A stretch of 8,396 bases of DNA from Desulfobacula sp. (GCA_023139225.1 JAGLNZ010000217.1:1-8396); one strand, 5' to 3'. Positions 1-7,142 are shown, numbered from the stretch's first letter. A program made the numbers and translations. The notes: generated by a model not told the origin, from the letters alone.

Positions 1-2234
1 CTCTCTGTTGAATCTGTTTTCGAGGTATAGAGCCGGTCTTTCAAGATATCGAAATACAGAGAACTCATGGTCACGGTACAGAAGTGATACAATCCGTGAT
101 AGACGGGATGAAACTCAAAGGCATCATACCCATTGACCACCTTCTTTTTCAACAGTTCAAACTGATGCAGAGCCCACTGGTCCAGCTCATCCATATCAGC
201 ATAGGCAACCGTGTCTTTTTCCGGATCAAAATCAAAGAGATTGCCGAGCATATAGCGAATGGTATTGCGAATCTTCCGATAGGCGTCCGAGAGCTGCCGC
301 AAAATTTCGTCCGAGATCTTAATATCGTCCCGATAGTCTTCTGAAGCAACCCAGAGCCTCAGGATCTCGGCGCCGAATTTTTTGATGATCTCTTCAGGGG
401 CAATAACATTACCGATGCTCTTTGACATCTTCTTGCCCTGACCGTCGACAACGAACCCATGGGTCAGAACCCCTTTATAAGGAGGCGTCCCCCTGGTGCC
501 GACAGCAGCAAGCAACGAACTCTGAAACCAACCACGGTGCTGGTCGCTTCCTTCAAGGTAGAGGTCTGCCGGGCTTGCCAGGTCGTCCCGTTCTTCAAGG
601 ACCGCGGCATAGCTCACTCCGGAATCGAACCAGACATCAAGAATGTCTTCTTCCTTTTCAAACTCGGGAGAGCCGCAGGCGTCGCAGGCGGCATCGGGCC
701 CCAGAAAATCAACATCCTCATGACTGAACCAGGCGTCCGCGCCTTCTTTCATAAAGAGGGTGTCGATTTTCTCGTTTATCGCCTCGTTGTTTTTGACCTC
801 GCCGCATTTTTTGCAATAAAAAACAGTGAGCGGAACACCCCAGGAACGCTGCCGGGAAAGACACCAGTCCGGCCTGCCCTCGACCATGCCGTAGATACGT
901 TCCATCCCCCACGAGGGCGTCCATTCTACTTTTTTGATCGCATCAAGGGACTTCTGCCGGATCTCGTTTTTCTCCATGGCAATAAACCACTGCTCGGTCG
1001 CCCGAAAGATCACCGGTTTTTTACACCGCCAGCAATGGGGATAAGAGTGGGACAGATTTTCATTTTTTAATAAAAGATTTGAACTTGAAAGTCTCTCATT
1101 GATATTTTTATTGGCCTTAAAAATAAATTGCCCGCCAAAATGCTCTACATCCTTTGAAAACACGCCGTTATCTTCCACCGGTGAGTAACAGTCCAAACCA
1201 TATTTTTTACCCACGATATGATCGTCCGCACCATGACCGGGTGCAGTATGAACGCAGCCGGTACCCGCTTCAAGCGTTACATGGTCTCCTAAAATAATCA
1301 ATGAGTCCCTGTCATAAATCGGGTGTTTGCATTTTTTGTTTTCAAGTTGTCCGGATGAAAATTCTTTGATAATTGTATAATCTTCAATCCCAAAATCTTT
1401 CATTACCTGGTCTGTAAGATCTTTGGCAAGAATCAGAACCCCCTGATTCCGGGTTTTAACCGCCGCATAAATAAAATCCGGATGAAGACAGATACCTAAA
1501 TTGGCTGGAATGGTCCAGGGGGTTGTGGTCCAGATTACTACGAAGATATCTTCTTGAATATCCCCAAGGATATCGGACAGATCATCTTTTACCGGAAATT
1601 TTACAAAAATGGACGGGGATGTATGGTCATGGTATTCAATCTCGGCTTCTGCCAGGGCTGTCTGGCAGCTGCAGCACCAATAAATTGGTTTTTTGCCTAA
1701 AAACATATCTCCCGAGAGAGCAAATTCTCCACATTCTTTTGCAATCCTTGCTTCATAGGGGTAATTCATTGTCAGATATGGCTCATTCCATTCACCCATA
1801 ATACCAAACCGTTTGAATTCCTCGGTTTGAATATCCACAAACTTGGCAGCATAAGATCTGCATTCCCTTCTAACCTGAACAGCTGTCATCTCTTTTTTCT
1901 TTTTGCCAAGCTTTTTATCCACATTATGTTCAATGGGAAGTCCGTGACAATCCCAGCCCGGAACATACGGCGCATTAAACCCGGCCATTTGCCTGGATCT
2001 TATGATAATATCTTTTAAAATTTTATTGATGGCATGTCCCATGTGCAAATGACCATTTGCATAGGGAGGACCATCATGGAGAATAAAAGGTTTCCTGTCT
2101 TTGGATTGTTCTCTTAATTTCTCATAAATTTTCTTTTTTTCCCATTCTTTTAACTGCTGGGGTTCACGTTGCGGCAGATTGGCTTTCATGGCAAATTTTG
2201 TTGACGGCAGATTCAAAGTTTTTTTATAATCCAT
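1..2234 (-). CDS. ileS: Isoleucyl-tRNA synthetase, partial (C-terminal end outside window)
   Basis: This class I aminoacyl-tRNA synthetase charges tRNA-Ile with isoleucine in the cytoplasm. An uninterrupted frame runs from ATG at 2232-2234 to the left edge, giving 744 codons with no stop. The N-terminus [14 protein letters not shown] is typical of bacterial IleS. The HIGH-type motif is HMGH (residues 64-67, inside [13 protein letters not shown]). The editing domain shows [11 protein letters not shown] (235-245) and [12 protein letters not shown] (324-335) followed by ADD. A CWRC pair lies at 401-404, then RQRSWGVPL, a CKKCG/CDACG cysteine cluster, [13 protein letters not shown], and KMSKS at 602-606 (positions 417-431). 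The visible part ends in the anticodon-binding domain at [10 protein letters not shown]. Family length is about 930-940 residues, so roughly 190 are missing, including any C-terminal zinc finger. The gene appears monocistronic at its 5' end. Base composition shifts near position 1050 (see findings). Identification is very secure. Confidence 0.97.
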   Translation of the reverse strand, partial: MDYKKTLNLPSTKFAMKANLPQREPQQLKEWEKKKIYEKLREQSKDRKPFILHDGPPYANGHLHMGHAINKILKDIIIRSRQMAGFNAPYVPGWDCHGLPIEHNVDKKLGKKKKEMTAVQVRRECRSYAAKFVDIQTEEFKRFGIMGEWNEPYLTMNYPYEARIAKECGEFALSGDMFLGKKPIYWCCSCQTALAEAEIEYHDHTSPSIFVKFPVKDDLSDILGDIQEDIFVVIWTTTPWTIPANLGICLHPDFIYAAVKTRNQGVLILAKDLTDQVMKDFGIEDYTIIKEFSSGQLENKKCKHPIYDRDSLIILGDHVTLEAGTGCVHTAPGHGADDHIVGKKYGLDCYSPVEDNGVFSKDVEHFGGQFIFKANKNINERLSSSNLLLKNENLSHSYPHCWRCKKPVIFRATEQWFIAMEKNEIRQKSLDAIKKVEWTPSWGMERIYGMVEGRPDWCLSRQRSWGVPLTVFYCKKCGEVKNNEAINEKIDTLFMKEGADAWFSHEDVDFLGPDAACDACGSPEFEKEEDILDVWFDSGVSYAAVLEERDDLASPADLYLEGSDQHRGWFQSSLLAAVGTRGTPPYKGVLTHGFVVDGQGKKMSKSIGNVIAPEEIIKKFGAEILRLWVASEDYRDDIKISDEILRQLSDAYRKIRNTIRYMLGNLFDFDPEKDTVAYADMDELDQWALHQFELLKKKVVNGYDAFEFHPVYHGLYHFCTVTMSSLYFDILKDRLYTSKTDSTE

Positions 2235-2238
2235 TATT

Positions 2239-2251
2239 CCTCTATTCCTCC
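2239..2251 (-). promoter_or_regulatory. ileS ribosome binding site (two overlapping candidates)
   Basis: Reading the minus strand, GGAGG lies at 2251-2247 (12 nt before the ATG) and GAGG at 2242-2239 (4 nt before it). Together they support the ATG at 2234 as the ileS start. Neither has the ideal 6-9 nt spacing alone. The first is the 3' arm of a small palindrome (2249-2261). Confidence 0.7.
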
Positions 2252-2261
2252 GATATTCGGA
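2249..2261. repeat. 13-bp palindrome in the ileS leader
   Basis: TCCGA-TAT-TCGGA is a perfect 5-bp inverted repeat with a 3-nt loop. In the ileS transcript its 3' arm shares GGA with the upstream Shine-Dalgarno sequence. It could be a weak RNA hairpin or an operator half-site. The small loop makes a strong RNA structure unlikely. Confidence 0.45.
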
Positions 2262-2290
2262 TCAGTTGATATTCAATAGTTGAACTGTTC

Positions 2291-2319
2291 TTTGTACGGC
2301 CAAACCGGTAAAATGTCAA
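2291..2319 (-). promoter_or_regulatory. Predicted sigma-70 promoter for ileS
   Basis: On the minus strand, a perfect -35 TTGACA (2319-2314) is followed after 17 nt by TACAAA (2296-2291), which matches TATAAT at four of six positions. Transcription would begin near 2284, leaving a leader of about 50 nt before the ileS ATG. That is too short for a T-box, so simple expression is expected. The match comes from reading only. Confidence 0.6.
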
Positions 2320-2348
2320 GAAATTACAAATTTATCCATAGCAATCAC

Positions 2349-2460
2349 ATGTAAAAAATTCTACAGAAGACCAATCAACGATTCCCTGCAATCCCGCCTC
2401 CCTTCTTGGAAAACTCCTAAGATCCAAATTCTGTAATCTTATAAACTGATGTAAAAAATT
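2349..2460 (+). repeat. 12-bp direct repeat, copies exactly 100 bp apart
   Basis: ATGTAAAAAATT occurs at 2349-2360 and again at 2449-2460. The flanks are not similar, so it may be chance in an AT-rich region. No transposase or larger repeated unit accompanies it. Confidence 0.5.
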
Positions 2461-2661
2461 AATAAAAAGGTGTTTCCAAAGATGGCCTTTATCCAATTTA
2501 GTTAAATGCCCAGCCAAGAATATGGTTATGTATAAAGTTTAGGCGAGGTATTTCCGTTCTACGAAGTCTATTCTCCAATAAAGTTATATGAAATTTAGTT
2601 TGAAAATTTGGATATTAAAAATACCAGCTTATTATATTGTTGCCACCCCTACATTTTTCTG

Positions 2662-2696
2662 ATAGCCATTATTTATTGTTTGATTGGCTATTTTTT
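2662..2696 (+). terminator. Terminator-like hairpin upstream of the orphan gene
   Basis: ATAGCCA (2662-2668) pairs with TGGCTAT (2685-2691) across a 16-nt loop and leads into six T residues (2691-2696). The form is that of a weak intrinsic terminator for plus-strand transcription. However, no plus-strand gene lies upstream, and the next gene starts only 45 nt later. It could end a short leader RNA or act as an attenuator. The stem is short and the loop long. Confidence 0.35.
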
Positions 2697-2741
2697 CATA
2701 TTAACAAAAAAGCATAATCTTTTACTAATTCGGGATAAAAA

Positions 2742-3692
2742 GTGAAACACTATATAGCCATAGTGCTTTTAATTATAGCCATAGCTTTTACTACAACTTC
2801 TTTATTTGGTTTGGATACCAAAGCAGAAGAAACTATTCAAAAATCAACAGAAAAAATCTATATTCACAAAGAGGAAAGCAAGAGACCTTGGTGGTTAGGA
2901 GATATTCTAACTATTCTAACTATTGTGATAGGTGGGATGCTTATCGTCTGGCAAATGAGGAAGCAACATGAAACGGAGATTAGAGTACAAAAAGAAAACC
3001 ACCGGGACAAACTTCGGTTAGAGGTATATCAAGAATTCTCAAACGTGTTAGATTTAGCCAGTCATAAAACCGTAAAGGATGGTTCATATGCTCGATTTAT
3101 TCCTGCGCATCTAAAAATTTATAGAGATCAAATCGCTTCAAAAATAAATTCAACCCCTGTACAGGATAGAGCCCTACTTTTTCAACAATTTTATGAAGAG
3201 ACCTACAGCTCTCACCTTAAATTACTCGGGTTATTTGAAAAATATGAAATTATAAGCCCAGAACTTGATATTTTTAAAATGGCTGTAAACGTTGCAATGC
3301 ACGATCTAAGAGAATCGTTTTTCAAACTTCACAACATTTTGTTACGAATCCTACCTATGGATGTTGTTTCTTCTGACGGAAATAAGCAAGTAGTCAATGT
3401 GATAAGTCCAAAAGATTTCCAAATTGAACAGTTAGAAAAGTATGTTGACGCTTATTGCAATGCAAATAGCGATATGTGCGGTTATCTTTTTGACCTTAAG
3501 GTTGAGTTGCAAAACACTTTTTTAAAACACTTATTTGCTAATGAAGTTAAAAAACGAGAACCGTTAGATCCAACCGTAAAAGTCATCACAACAAAGCCGG
3601 TTGAAGTTGAGCGCCTTAGGAAATACTTTAATGACGATACTGATTGGGGTAAGATGCTAAAAAAGTTAGATGGCAATTTTAAAAAACACTAA
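2742..3692 (+). CDS. Orphan two-helix membrane protein of unknown function
   Basis: This 316-residue protein belongs to no family I recognise. The start is GTG at 2742, with GGGA six nt upstream. A hydrophobic helix spans residues 4-24 and could be a signal anchor. A short polar, probably periplasmic stretch (about 25-50) precedes a second helix at 52-71 (LGDILTILTIVIGG...IVWQM). From residue 72 on, the protein is charged and probably helical and cytoplasmic. A likely coiled coil at 72-100 (RKQHETEIRVQKENHRDKLR) comes first, then LRLEVYQEF and a long helical body with no visible catalytic motif. The positive residues after helix 2 support a cytoplasmic C-terminus. It stands alone: divergent from ileS, convergent with the TPR gene, with AT-rich gaps on both sides. 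Its GC content is about 35% by hand count over 480 nt, below its neighbours, suggesting acquisition by transfer. A stress or defence role is possible but unsupported. Confidence 0.8.
   Translation: MKHYIAIVLLIIAIAFTTTSLFGLDTKAEETIQKSTEKIYIHKEESKRPWWLGDILTILTIVIGGMLIVWQMRKQHETEIRVQKENHRDKLRLEVYQEFSNVLDLASHKTVKDGSYARFIPAHLKIYRDQIASKINSTPVQDRALLFQQFYEETYSSHLKLLGLFEKYEIISPELDIFKMAVNVAMHDLRESFFKLHNILLRILPMDVVSSDGNKQVVNVISPKDFQIEQLEKYVDAYCNANSDMCGYLFDLKVELQNTFLKHLFANEVKKREPLDPTVKVITTKPVEVERLRKYFNDDTDWGKMLKKLDGNFKKH
2753..2784 (+). repeat. 11-bp direct repeat in the first membrane helix
   Basis: TATAGCCATAG occurs at 2753-2763 and 2774-2784, a period of 21 nt or seven codons. Both copies read in the same frame as Ile-Ala-Ile within the first transmembrane helix. 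The core ATAGCCA also forms the left arm of the hairpin at 2662-2668. Confidence 0.6.
2903..2924 (+). repeat. 9-bp tandem duplication in the second membrane helix
   Basis: TATTCTAAC is repeated head to tail at 2903-2911 and 2912-2920, followed by a partial third copy (TATT). It encodes Ile-Leu-Thr-Ile-Leu-Thr-Ile in the second transmembrane segment. The frame is kept because the unit is nine bases, so slippage would add or remove ILT units without breaking the gene. Confidence 0.6.
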
Positions 3693-3706
3693 TAAGTCAA
3701 TCAAAC

Positions 3707-3767
3707 TATATAAATCAGAAACAACTCATATGATATTATTTTGCATTTAGGTTAATATATAAATCAG
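3707..3767 (+). repeat. 12-bp direct repeat downstream of the orphan gene
   Basis: TATATAAATCAG occurs at 3707-3718 and 3756-3767, 49 bp apart, just after the orphan gene. It may be a remnant of insertion or duplication, or chance in AT-rich DNA. Confidence 0.5.
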
Positions 3768-3872
3768 CCTATTTTCTGTGTTAATTGACTCATCCTTATA
3801 GGATATAAAATTTAGTAGAACTCGATATCTGATACTCAACTTAATAAAGTATCAAACTGAATCTTAGGCAGA

Positions 3873-3903
3873 GGTAGGGGAATATTGCCTTTTCACCCCT
3901 GCC
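3873..3903 (+). repeat. GC-rich hairpin between convergent genes
   Basis: GGTAGGGG (3873-3880) pairs with CCCCTGCC (3896-3903) over a 15-nt loop. As plus-strand RNA this is eight pairs including one G-U. As minus-strand RNA one position becomes a C-A mismatch. No T-run follows on either strand, so it is not a standard intrinsic terminator, but it may protect or end a 3' end. It lies about 180 nt past the orphan stop and about 100 nt past the TPR stop. Confidence 0.4.
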
Positions 3904-4002
3904 GGAACACCTGCAATCTTTTTCAATCTACATGCGACCTTCCTACAAATTTACCCGTAAGATCCAGGCAAATCATGAAACCAGGAATAAAGGACAGAGC
4001 TT

Positions 4003-5349
4003 TTATTTGATTTTTGAAATTTGTTTCAGTTGAGATAAAGCTTTTTGGGCAGCTTTCCTTTGTCCTGCAAATCCGGATGCTGCGGTGAATGCAATCAAGG
4101 CCTTTTGAATTCGACCATCATTCCAGGCGGCATATCCCATCATGAGAAGAGCTCGACCCTTATGGCTGTTAAATTTTGACAATTGCTCATAGGTATCACA
4201 GGCGGAACTGTATTTTTTTTGTCCGAACAAAAGATTCGCCTTTATCTGCAAAAGACCAGGATCTTTTTTTATAGTCAGTCCTTTTTCTATCCACTCAAGG
4301 GCTGCTTCATTTTGAAACCCGTCCAAATATGCCCGGGATATTTTATTGACCTTATCCATAACCTGGTCCTGGATTTCTCCAGGGTTTGTCTGTTTTGTCA
4401 GCCAGATTTCATAGGTTTGAGCCGCTTTTAAGGGTATATCGCAGGCCAGATATAAATCTGCCATAAGGGCTGTTTCCTGTTGGGACAAAGGAGAAATAAA
4501 ACTGTAAATGATGAAAGAAGCAAGCCCCTCTTCCAGTTGGTTTTTTCCAAGATAAATATGGGTCAGAGCTTTCCACCATTTAGGTTCCAAAGGATCGGCT
4601 TTTGTAAGAAAAAAAGCATAATTCAGAGCTTTTTTCTCCATTTTCAGGGTAAGGTATTGGTAAAGCAGTATTTCCTGCCATTTTTTCTTTTTTTTATCTG
4701 TAAATTTTTGGACCAGTTCTTCAATCCAGAACAGGGCCTGTCGATATTTTTCCAGGGAAAAAAGTATATTGACAAGGGTTTCTTTCCATTCAAGCTTGAT
4801 ATCCTCTGGATGGGCCAAAACCAGTCTATTAAATACTAAAAGTGCCTGGGTATAATTCTTTGTAAAGGTATGGCAAACCGAGGCATAATAAAGATGTTCA
4901 GCTTTTTTGTCTTTGCTTGATTCATATGCTTTGACAAAGGCCATGGCAGCTTTTTCCATTTCTTCCAGTTCATACAGGCACCTGGCAAGATTTACCCAGG
5001 CAGGGGTCAGGTCTGGTTTTTTTTCAACAGCCCGGTTAAAAGATATAGCGGCTTTTTTAACATGGGCTGAATTTTTGCTTTGCTGATCCAGCATGAGAAA
5101 ACAATTGCCTAAAAGAAAATCAATATAATAATGATTATACCCTTTTTGATTCGTTTTTTTTTTATCTACTTCATGTTGCCTGGCCCTGAAAGCTTCCAGA
5201 ACTGACACGGCCTGGTCAATCTTTTCCTGCTGAATCAGCCGGTTGGCTTTATTCACACAAAGGCCGGCGGCAAGGGGAAGCTCATTTGCTGCCAAAGTTT
5301 GAAATGGCAGCAAAATCAGTATTCCTATTATAATCAGGGCCTGTTTCAT
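4003..5349 (-). CDS. Exported TPR protein of the TonB2-type operon
   Basis: This 448-residue protein begins with a signal peptide: charged MKQ, a hydrophobic core (ALIIIGILILLPF) and a probable cleavage site after QTLA near residue 20. It is therefore expected in the periplasm. The mature part is a chain of helix pairs of tetratricopeptide type. The clearest units are near 72-110 (ending AISFNRAVEKKPDL), 115-148 (AWVNLARCLYELEEMEKAAMAF), 153-183 (YYASVCHTFTKNYTQALLVF) and 186-215, with further units near the C-terminus. The ATG at 5349 lies two nt past the tonB stop, so the genes are probably translationally coupled; only a weak GGA serves as ribosome binding site. A TPR gene after tonB is a recurrent feature of TtpC/ExbB2/ExbD2/TonB2 operons. 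I infer an accessory or scaffold role there; the partner is unknown. A run of ten A residues lies in the coding strand (positions 5154-5163). Confidence 0.85.
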   Translation of the reverse strand: MKQALIIIGILILLPFQTLAANELPLAAGLCVNKANRLIQQEKIDQAVSVLEAFRARQHEVDKKKTNQKGYNHYYIDFLLGNCFLMLDQQSKNSAHVKKAAISFNRAVEKKPDLTPAWVNLARCLYELEEMEKAAMAFVKAYESSKDKKAEHLYYASVCHTFTKNYTQALLVFNRLVLAHPEDIKLEWKETLVNILFSLEKYRQALFWIEELVQKFTDKKKKKWQEILLYQYLTLKMEKKALNYAFFLTKADPLEPKWWKALTHIYLGKNQLEEGLASFIIYSFISPLSQQETALMADLYLACDIPLKAAQTYEIWLTKQTNPGEIQDQVMDKVNKISRAYLDGFQNEAALEWIEKGLTIKKDPGLLQIKANLLFGQKKYSSACDTYEQLSKFNSHKGRALLMMGYAAWNDGRIQKALIAFTAASGFAGQRKAAQKALSQLKQISKIK

Positions 5350-5351
5350 GG

Positions 5352-6077
5352 TTAGTCCAATTTGAATTTAATGGTGGTTTGAGCCAGTACAGGGACAGGA
5401 TTACCCTCCACAGTGCCGGGTTTAAACTTCCATTGGGCCACACAATTGATAACACTTTTGTCAAACACCCCGGCCGGTTCTGATTCAACAATTTCAAGGT
5501 CTTTCACAAATCCGGATGTGGTGACTATGAATTTTATTTTTACCCATCCTTCAATATCCCGCCTGGATGCCCGCAAAGGATAGATGGGCGGTATTTTGGC
5601 AAGGGGTATTAAAGGTGAGTCCAGCTCACTTGCAAGATACTGCCCCTTGAGTGTAGGGGCGTTAAGAGTGAAATGCTCCAGCGGAGGCAAAACCAGGCTA
5701 TCCATTGTCCCGGGGAGCTTGGGGTTCAATTCAAAGGGAAGTCTGGGTTTCAGGGTCAAGGGTTTTGGTTTGGAAATTATTGTCTGGTTTTTTATCTCAT
5801 TCGGCTTTTTTTTCTCCTGTCTGGGTTCAGGCAGGTCTTTTTTTCTTACGGGTGATTCAGGCCGTTTGATACGTACAACCTGTATAGCCCTGATATTTTC
5901 CAAATCATCCGGTTTTTGAGGCACCTTTTGTATCATCCCGGGCATAATGCCGAATAAAAAGACATTCAGCAGTGTTGATAACAAAATAGCCAGGCCCCAG
6001 CCCGTCATATTTTTCAATTTCCCGGTTGCAGGCTTTGGAGGCAGGCCCCGGGACAAAGGAGGATTTCCCTGTTTCAA
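5352..6077 (-). CDS. tonB: TonB-family energy transducer (TonB2-like)
   Basis: TonB spans the periplasm and passes proton-motive energy from the ExbB/ExbD motor to outer-membrane transporters. From the chosen start the protein has 241 residues: a cytoplasmic tail (1-23), one membrane helix (about 25-48), a Pro/Lys-rich spacer (about 70-125) and a C-terminal TonB domain (about 160-241). That domain carries IPPIYPLRASRRDIEGWVK, then VKDLEIVESEP, a WKFKPG turn and GNPVPV, closely matching the E. coli fold order YPxxA...EGxV...WxxxPG. The start is TTG at 6077, four nt past the exbD stop, chosen because AAGGGAG lies nine nt upstream. An ATG at 6119 would overlap exbD and lacks a good ribosome binding site; an ATG at 6008 would give 218 residues. 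In the membrane helix, LLS-x3-N replaces the E. coli LLS-x3-H20 pattern. Confidence 0.88.
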   Translation of the reverse strand: MKQGNPPLSRGLPPKPATGKLKNMTGWGLAILLSTLLNVFLFGIMPGMIQKVPQKPDDLENIRAIQVVRIKRPESPVRKKDLPEPRQEKKKPNEIKNQTIISKPKPLTLKPRLPFELNPKLPGTMDSLVLPPLEHFTLNAPTLKGQYLASELDSPLIPLAKIPPIYPLRASRRDIEGWVKIKFIVTTSGFVKDLEIVESEPAGVFDKSVINCVAQWKFKPGTVEGNPVPVLAQTTIKFKLD

Positions 6078-6081
6078 GACT

Positions 6082-6501
6082 TTATTCTCCCTTGGGAAGG
6101 CTTGCGGCAATGGATACATTTTGGGCCCCGGCCAGCTTGCAGGCATCCATGACCGTGATCACTTTACCGGTAAGGCTTTCCTTGTCAGCCACAATCACCA
6201 CACTGCCTTCCGGATTTTCTGCCAGAGCCCGTTCTACATTGGCCCGAACCGCCCGGATATCTATTTCCCGCCGATCCAGGTGAATGGTATTGTCCCGTGT
6301 CACCCCGATAAGAATAAAGGCTTTGGCTTTACTGACAGCCGTGGTGGCAGCAGGTCTGGAAATATCTACCCCTGTTTCCTTAATAAAACTTGTGGTAACC
6401 AGAAAAAAAATCAACAGGATAAAGACCATGTCGATCAACGGGGCCATATTTAACTCAAGATTTTGTTTATTCGCTCGTCTTGCTGCAGATATATTCAACA
6501 T
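6082..6501 (-). CDS. exbD: ExbD-family proton-channel subunit
   Basis: ExbD sits in the pore of the ExbB ring in the inner membrane and couples proton flow to TonB. The 139-residue product is of normal length. It has a short cytoplasmic tail (1-18), one membrane helix (about 20-41, MAPLIDMVFILLIFFLVTTS) and a periplasmic domain. Asp24 in the helix matches the essential Asp25 of E. coli ExbD. The periplasmic part contains the typical VVIVADKES and VMDACKLAG segments, in the style of an ExbD/TolR peptidoglycan-binding-like fold. The ATG at 6501 is preceded by AAGGAG with about eight nt of spacing. It lies 37 nt after exbB and directly before tonB. TolR is the closest alternative, but the adjoining tonB and TtpC-like genes favour ExbD. 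Confidence 0.93.
   Translation of the reverse strand: MLNISAARRANKQNLELNMAPLIDMVFILLIFFLVTTSFIKETGVDISRPAATTAVSKAKAFILIGVTRDNTIHLDRREIDIRAVRANVERALAENPEGSVVIVADKESLTGKVITVMDACKLAGAQNVSIAASLPKGE
6087..6093 (-). promoter_or_regulatory. tonB ribosome binding site inside exbD
   Basis: AAGGGAG on the minus strand lies in the last codons of exbD, nine nt before the TTG at 6077. It decides the choice of this non-ATG start and suggests coupled translation of exbD and tonB. Confidence 0.6.
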
Positions 6502-6538
6502 TTAAAAATCTCCTTGCTACCCTGCTCTAATACCATGA

Positions 6539-7135
6539 TTATATAAATCGTTTCAGATACATTCCTGTGGCTGCAATTCTGTTTTTAAGATTCTGGGCCC
6601 TTCGTTTGAGCCACCCGCTCATATAAAGGCCGGGAATGGAAACCATAAGTCCTGTCTGGGTTGTGATCAACGCCACAGAAATCCCGCCGGCCATCGCCCG
6701 GGCATTGCCCGTACCAAATAGTGTGATCACCTCAAAGGTATCCATCATGCCGATTACCGTGCCTAAAAGCCCTAAAAGGGGGGCTACGGCCGAAAGCATG
6801 GTAATAGCTGAAAGATATTTGTCCATGGAGCCGGTAAGCCTGAGAACAGTCTCATCCAGGATAAAATCATCCAGATCCCGATCAAAACTTCTGTGCATGA
6901 GAAATTCATTGACTAAAAGGGAATTGGCTCCTTTATATTTGGTTTCCGGCCAAAGGTTGTGCTTTACCAGCTCCCCGGCAGCTTTTCTGGAAATATTTTT
7001 TACATAAAGCCTCTGCATGAATATGACCCGGTTGAAAATCAGCACCCACATAACAAAAGAAACGATAAGAATAGGCACCATGACCACCCCGCCGGACCTG
7101 ATATAGTTTGCTATATGATAAAAAAAATCTTCCAT
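6539..7135 (-). CDS. exbB: ExbB-family proton-channel subunit (short, ExbB2-like)
   Basis: This 198-residue inner-membrane protein belongs to the MotA/TolQ/ExbB family. Three membrane helices are visible: about 16-38 (VVMVPILIVSFVMWVLIF), 109-133 (SAITMLSAVAPLLGLLGTVIGM) and 150-174 (GGISVALITTQTGLMVSIPGL). The APLLGLLGTV signature is intact, so threonines matching E. coli T148 and T181 are present. The position matching E. coli E176 (GIAEAL) is Val154 (GISVAL). The ATG at 7135 was chosen over a TTG at 7186 inside ttpC because residue 1 then begins MEDFFYHI, as expected for an amphipathic ExbB N-terminus, and the gap to the upstream stop is seven nt. Its ribosome binding site (AGG, six nt upstream) is weak, suggesting coupling to ttpC. 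It should form a mixed complex with the TtpC-like protein and ExbD. Confidence 0.92.
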   Translation of the reverse strand: MEDFFYHIANYIRSGGVVMVPILIVSFVMWVLIFNRVIFMQRLYVKNISRKAAGELVKHNLWPETKYKGANSLLVNEFLMHRSFDRDLDDFILDETVLRLTGSMDKYLSAITMLSAVAPLLGLLGTVIGMMDTFEVITLFGTGNARAMAGGISVALITTQTGLMVSIPGLYMSGWLKRRAQNLKNRIAATGMYLKRFI

Positions 7136-7142
7136 TTGTCGC

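Larger units (their letters stand above)
2235..2741. other. AT-rich intergenic region between divergent ileS and the orphan membrane gene
   Basis: This 507-nt gap holds the ileS promoter and leader at its left end and a terminator-like hairpin at its right end. It also has a 12-bp direct repeat (ATGTAAAAAATT) at 2349-2360 and 2449-2460. The only ORF, 61 codons on the minus strand at 2332-2517, lacks a clear ribosome binding site and resembles no family I know. I found no tRNA and no other gene. Several AT-rich -10-like strings exist between 2600 and 2720, but none is paired with a convincing -35 box. Confidence 0.7.
3693..4002. other. AT-rich intergenic region between convergent genes
   Basis: This 310-nt gap separates the stop codons of the orphan gene (plus) and the TPR gene (minus). 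It contains a 12-bp direct repeat, a 7-bp inverted pair (AGTCAAT 3695-3701, ATTGACT 3784-3790) and a GC-rich hairpin at 3873-3903. I see no ORF with coding character, no tRNA and no hairpin with a clear T-run that would serve as a standard terminator for either gene. Confidence 0.7.

Noticed and set aside
459..1070. Plus-strand open frame of 203 codons
   Set aside because: It lies wholly inside ileS on the opposite strand. Its translation has no domain character, while the minus strand gives an intact synthetase with HIGH and KMSKS motifs.
2235..2330. T-box riboswitch upstream of ileS
   Set aside because: The predicted leader is about 50 nt with no specifier stem, T-box sequence or terminator.
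2332..2517. Minus-strand 61-codon ORF in the gap upstream of the orphan gene
   Set aside because: It has no good ribosome binding site, no recognisable motif, and lies in low-complexity AT-rich DNA; a chance ORF is more likely.
2235..4002. Insertion sequence or transposon carrying the orphan gene
   Set aside because: No transposase, no long terminal inverted repeats and no clear target-site duplication were found; only short repeats are present.
5947..6505. Overlapping plus-strand ORFs opposite tonB and exbD
   Set aside because: They are antisense shadows; the minus-strand ExbD and TonB products match their families over their length.
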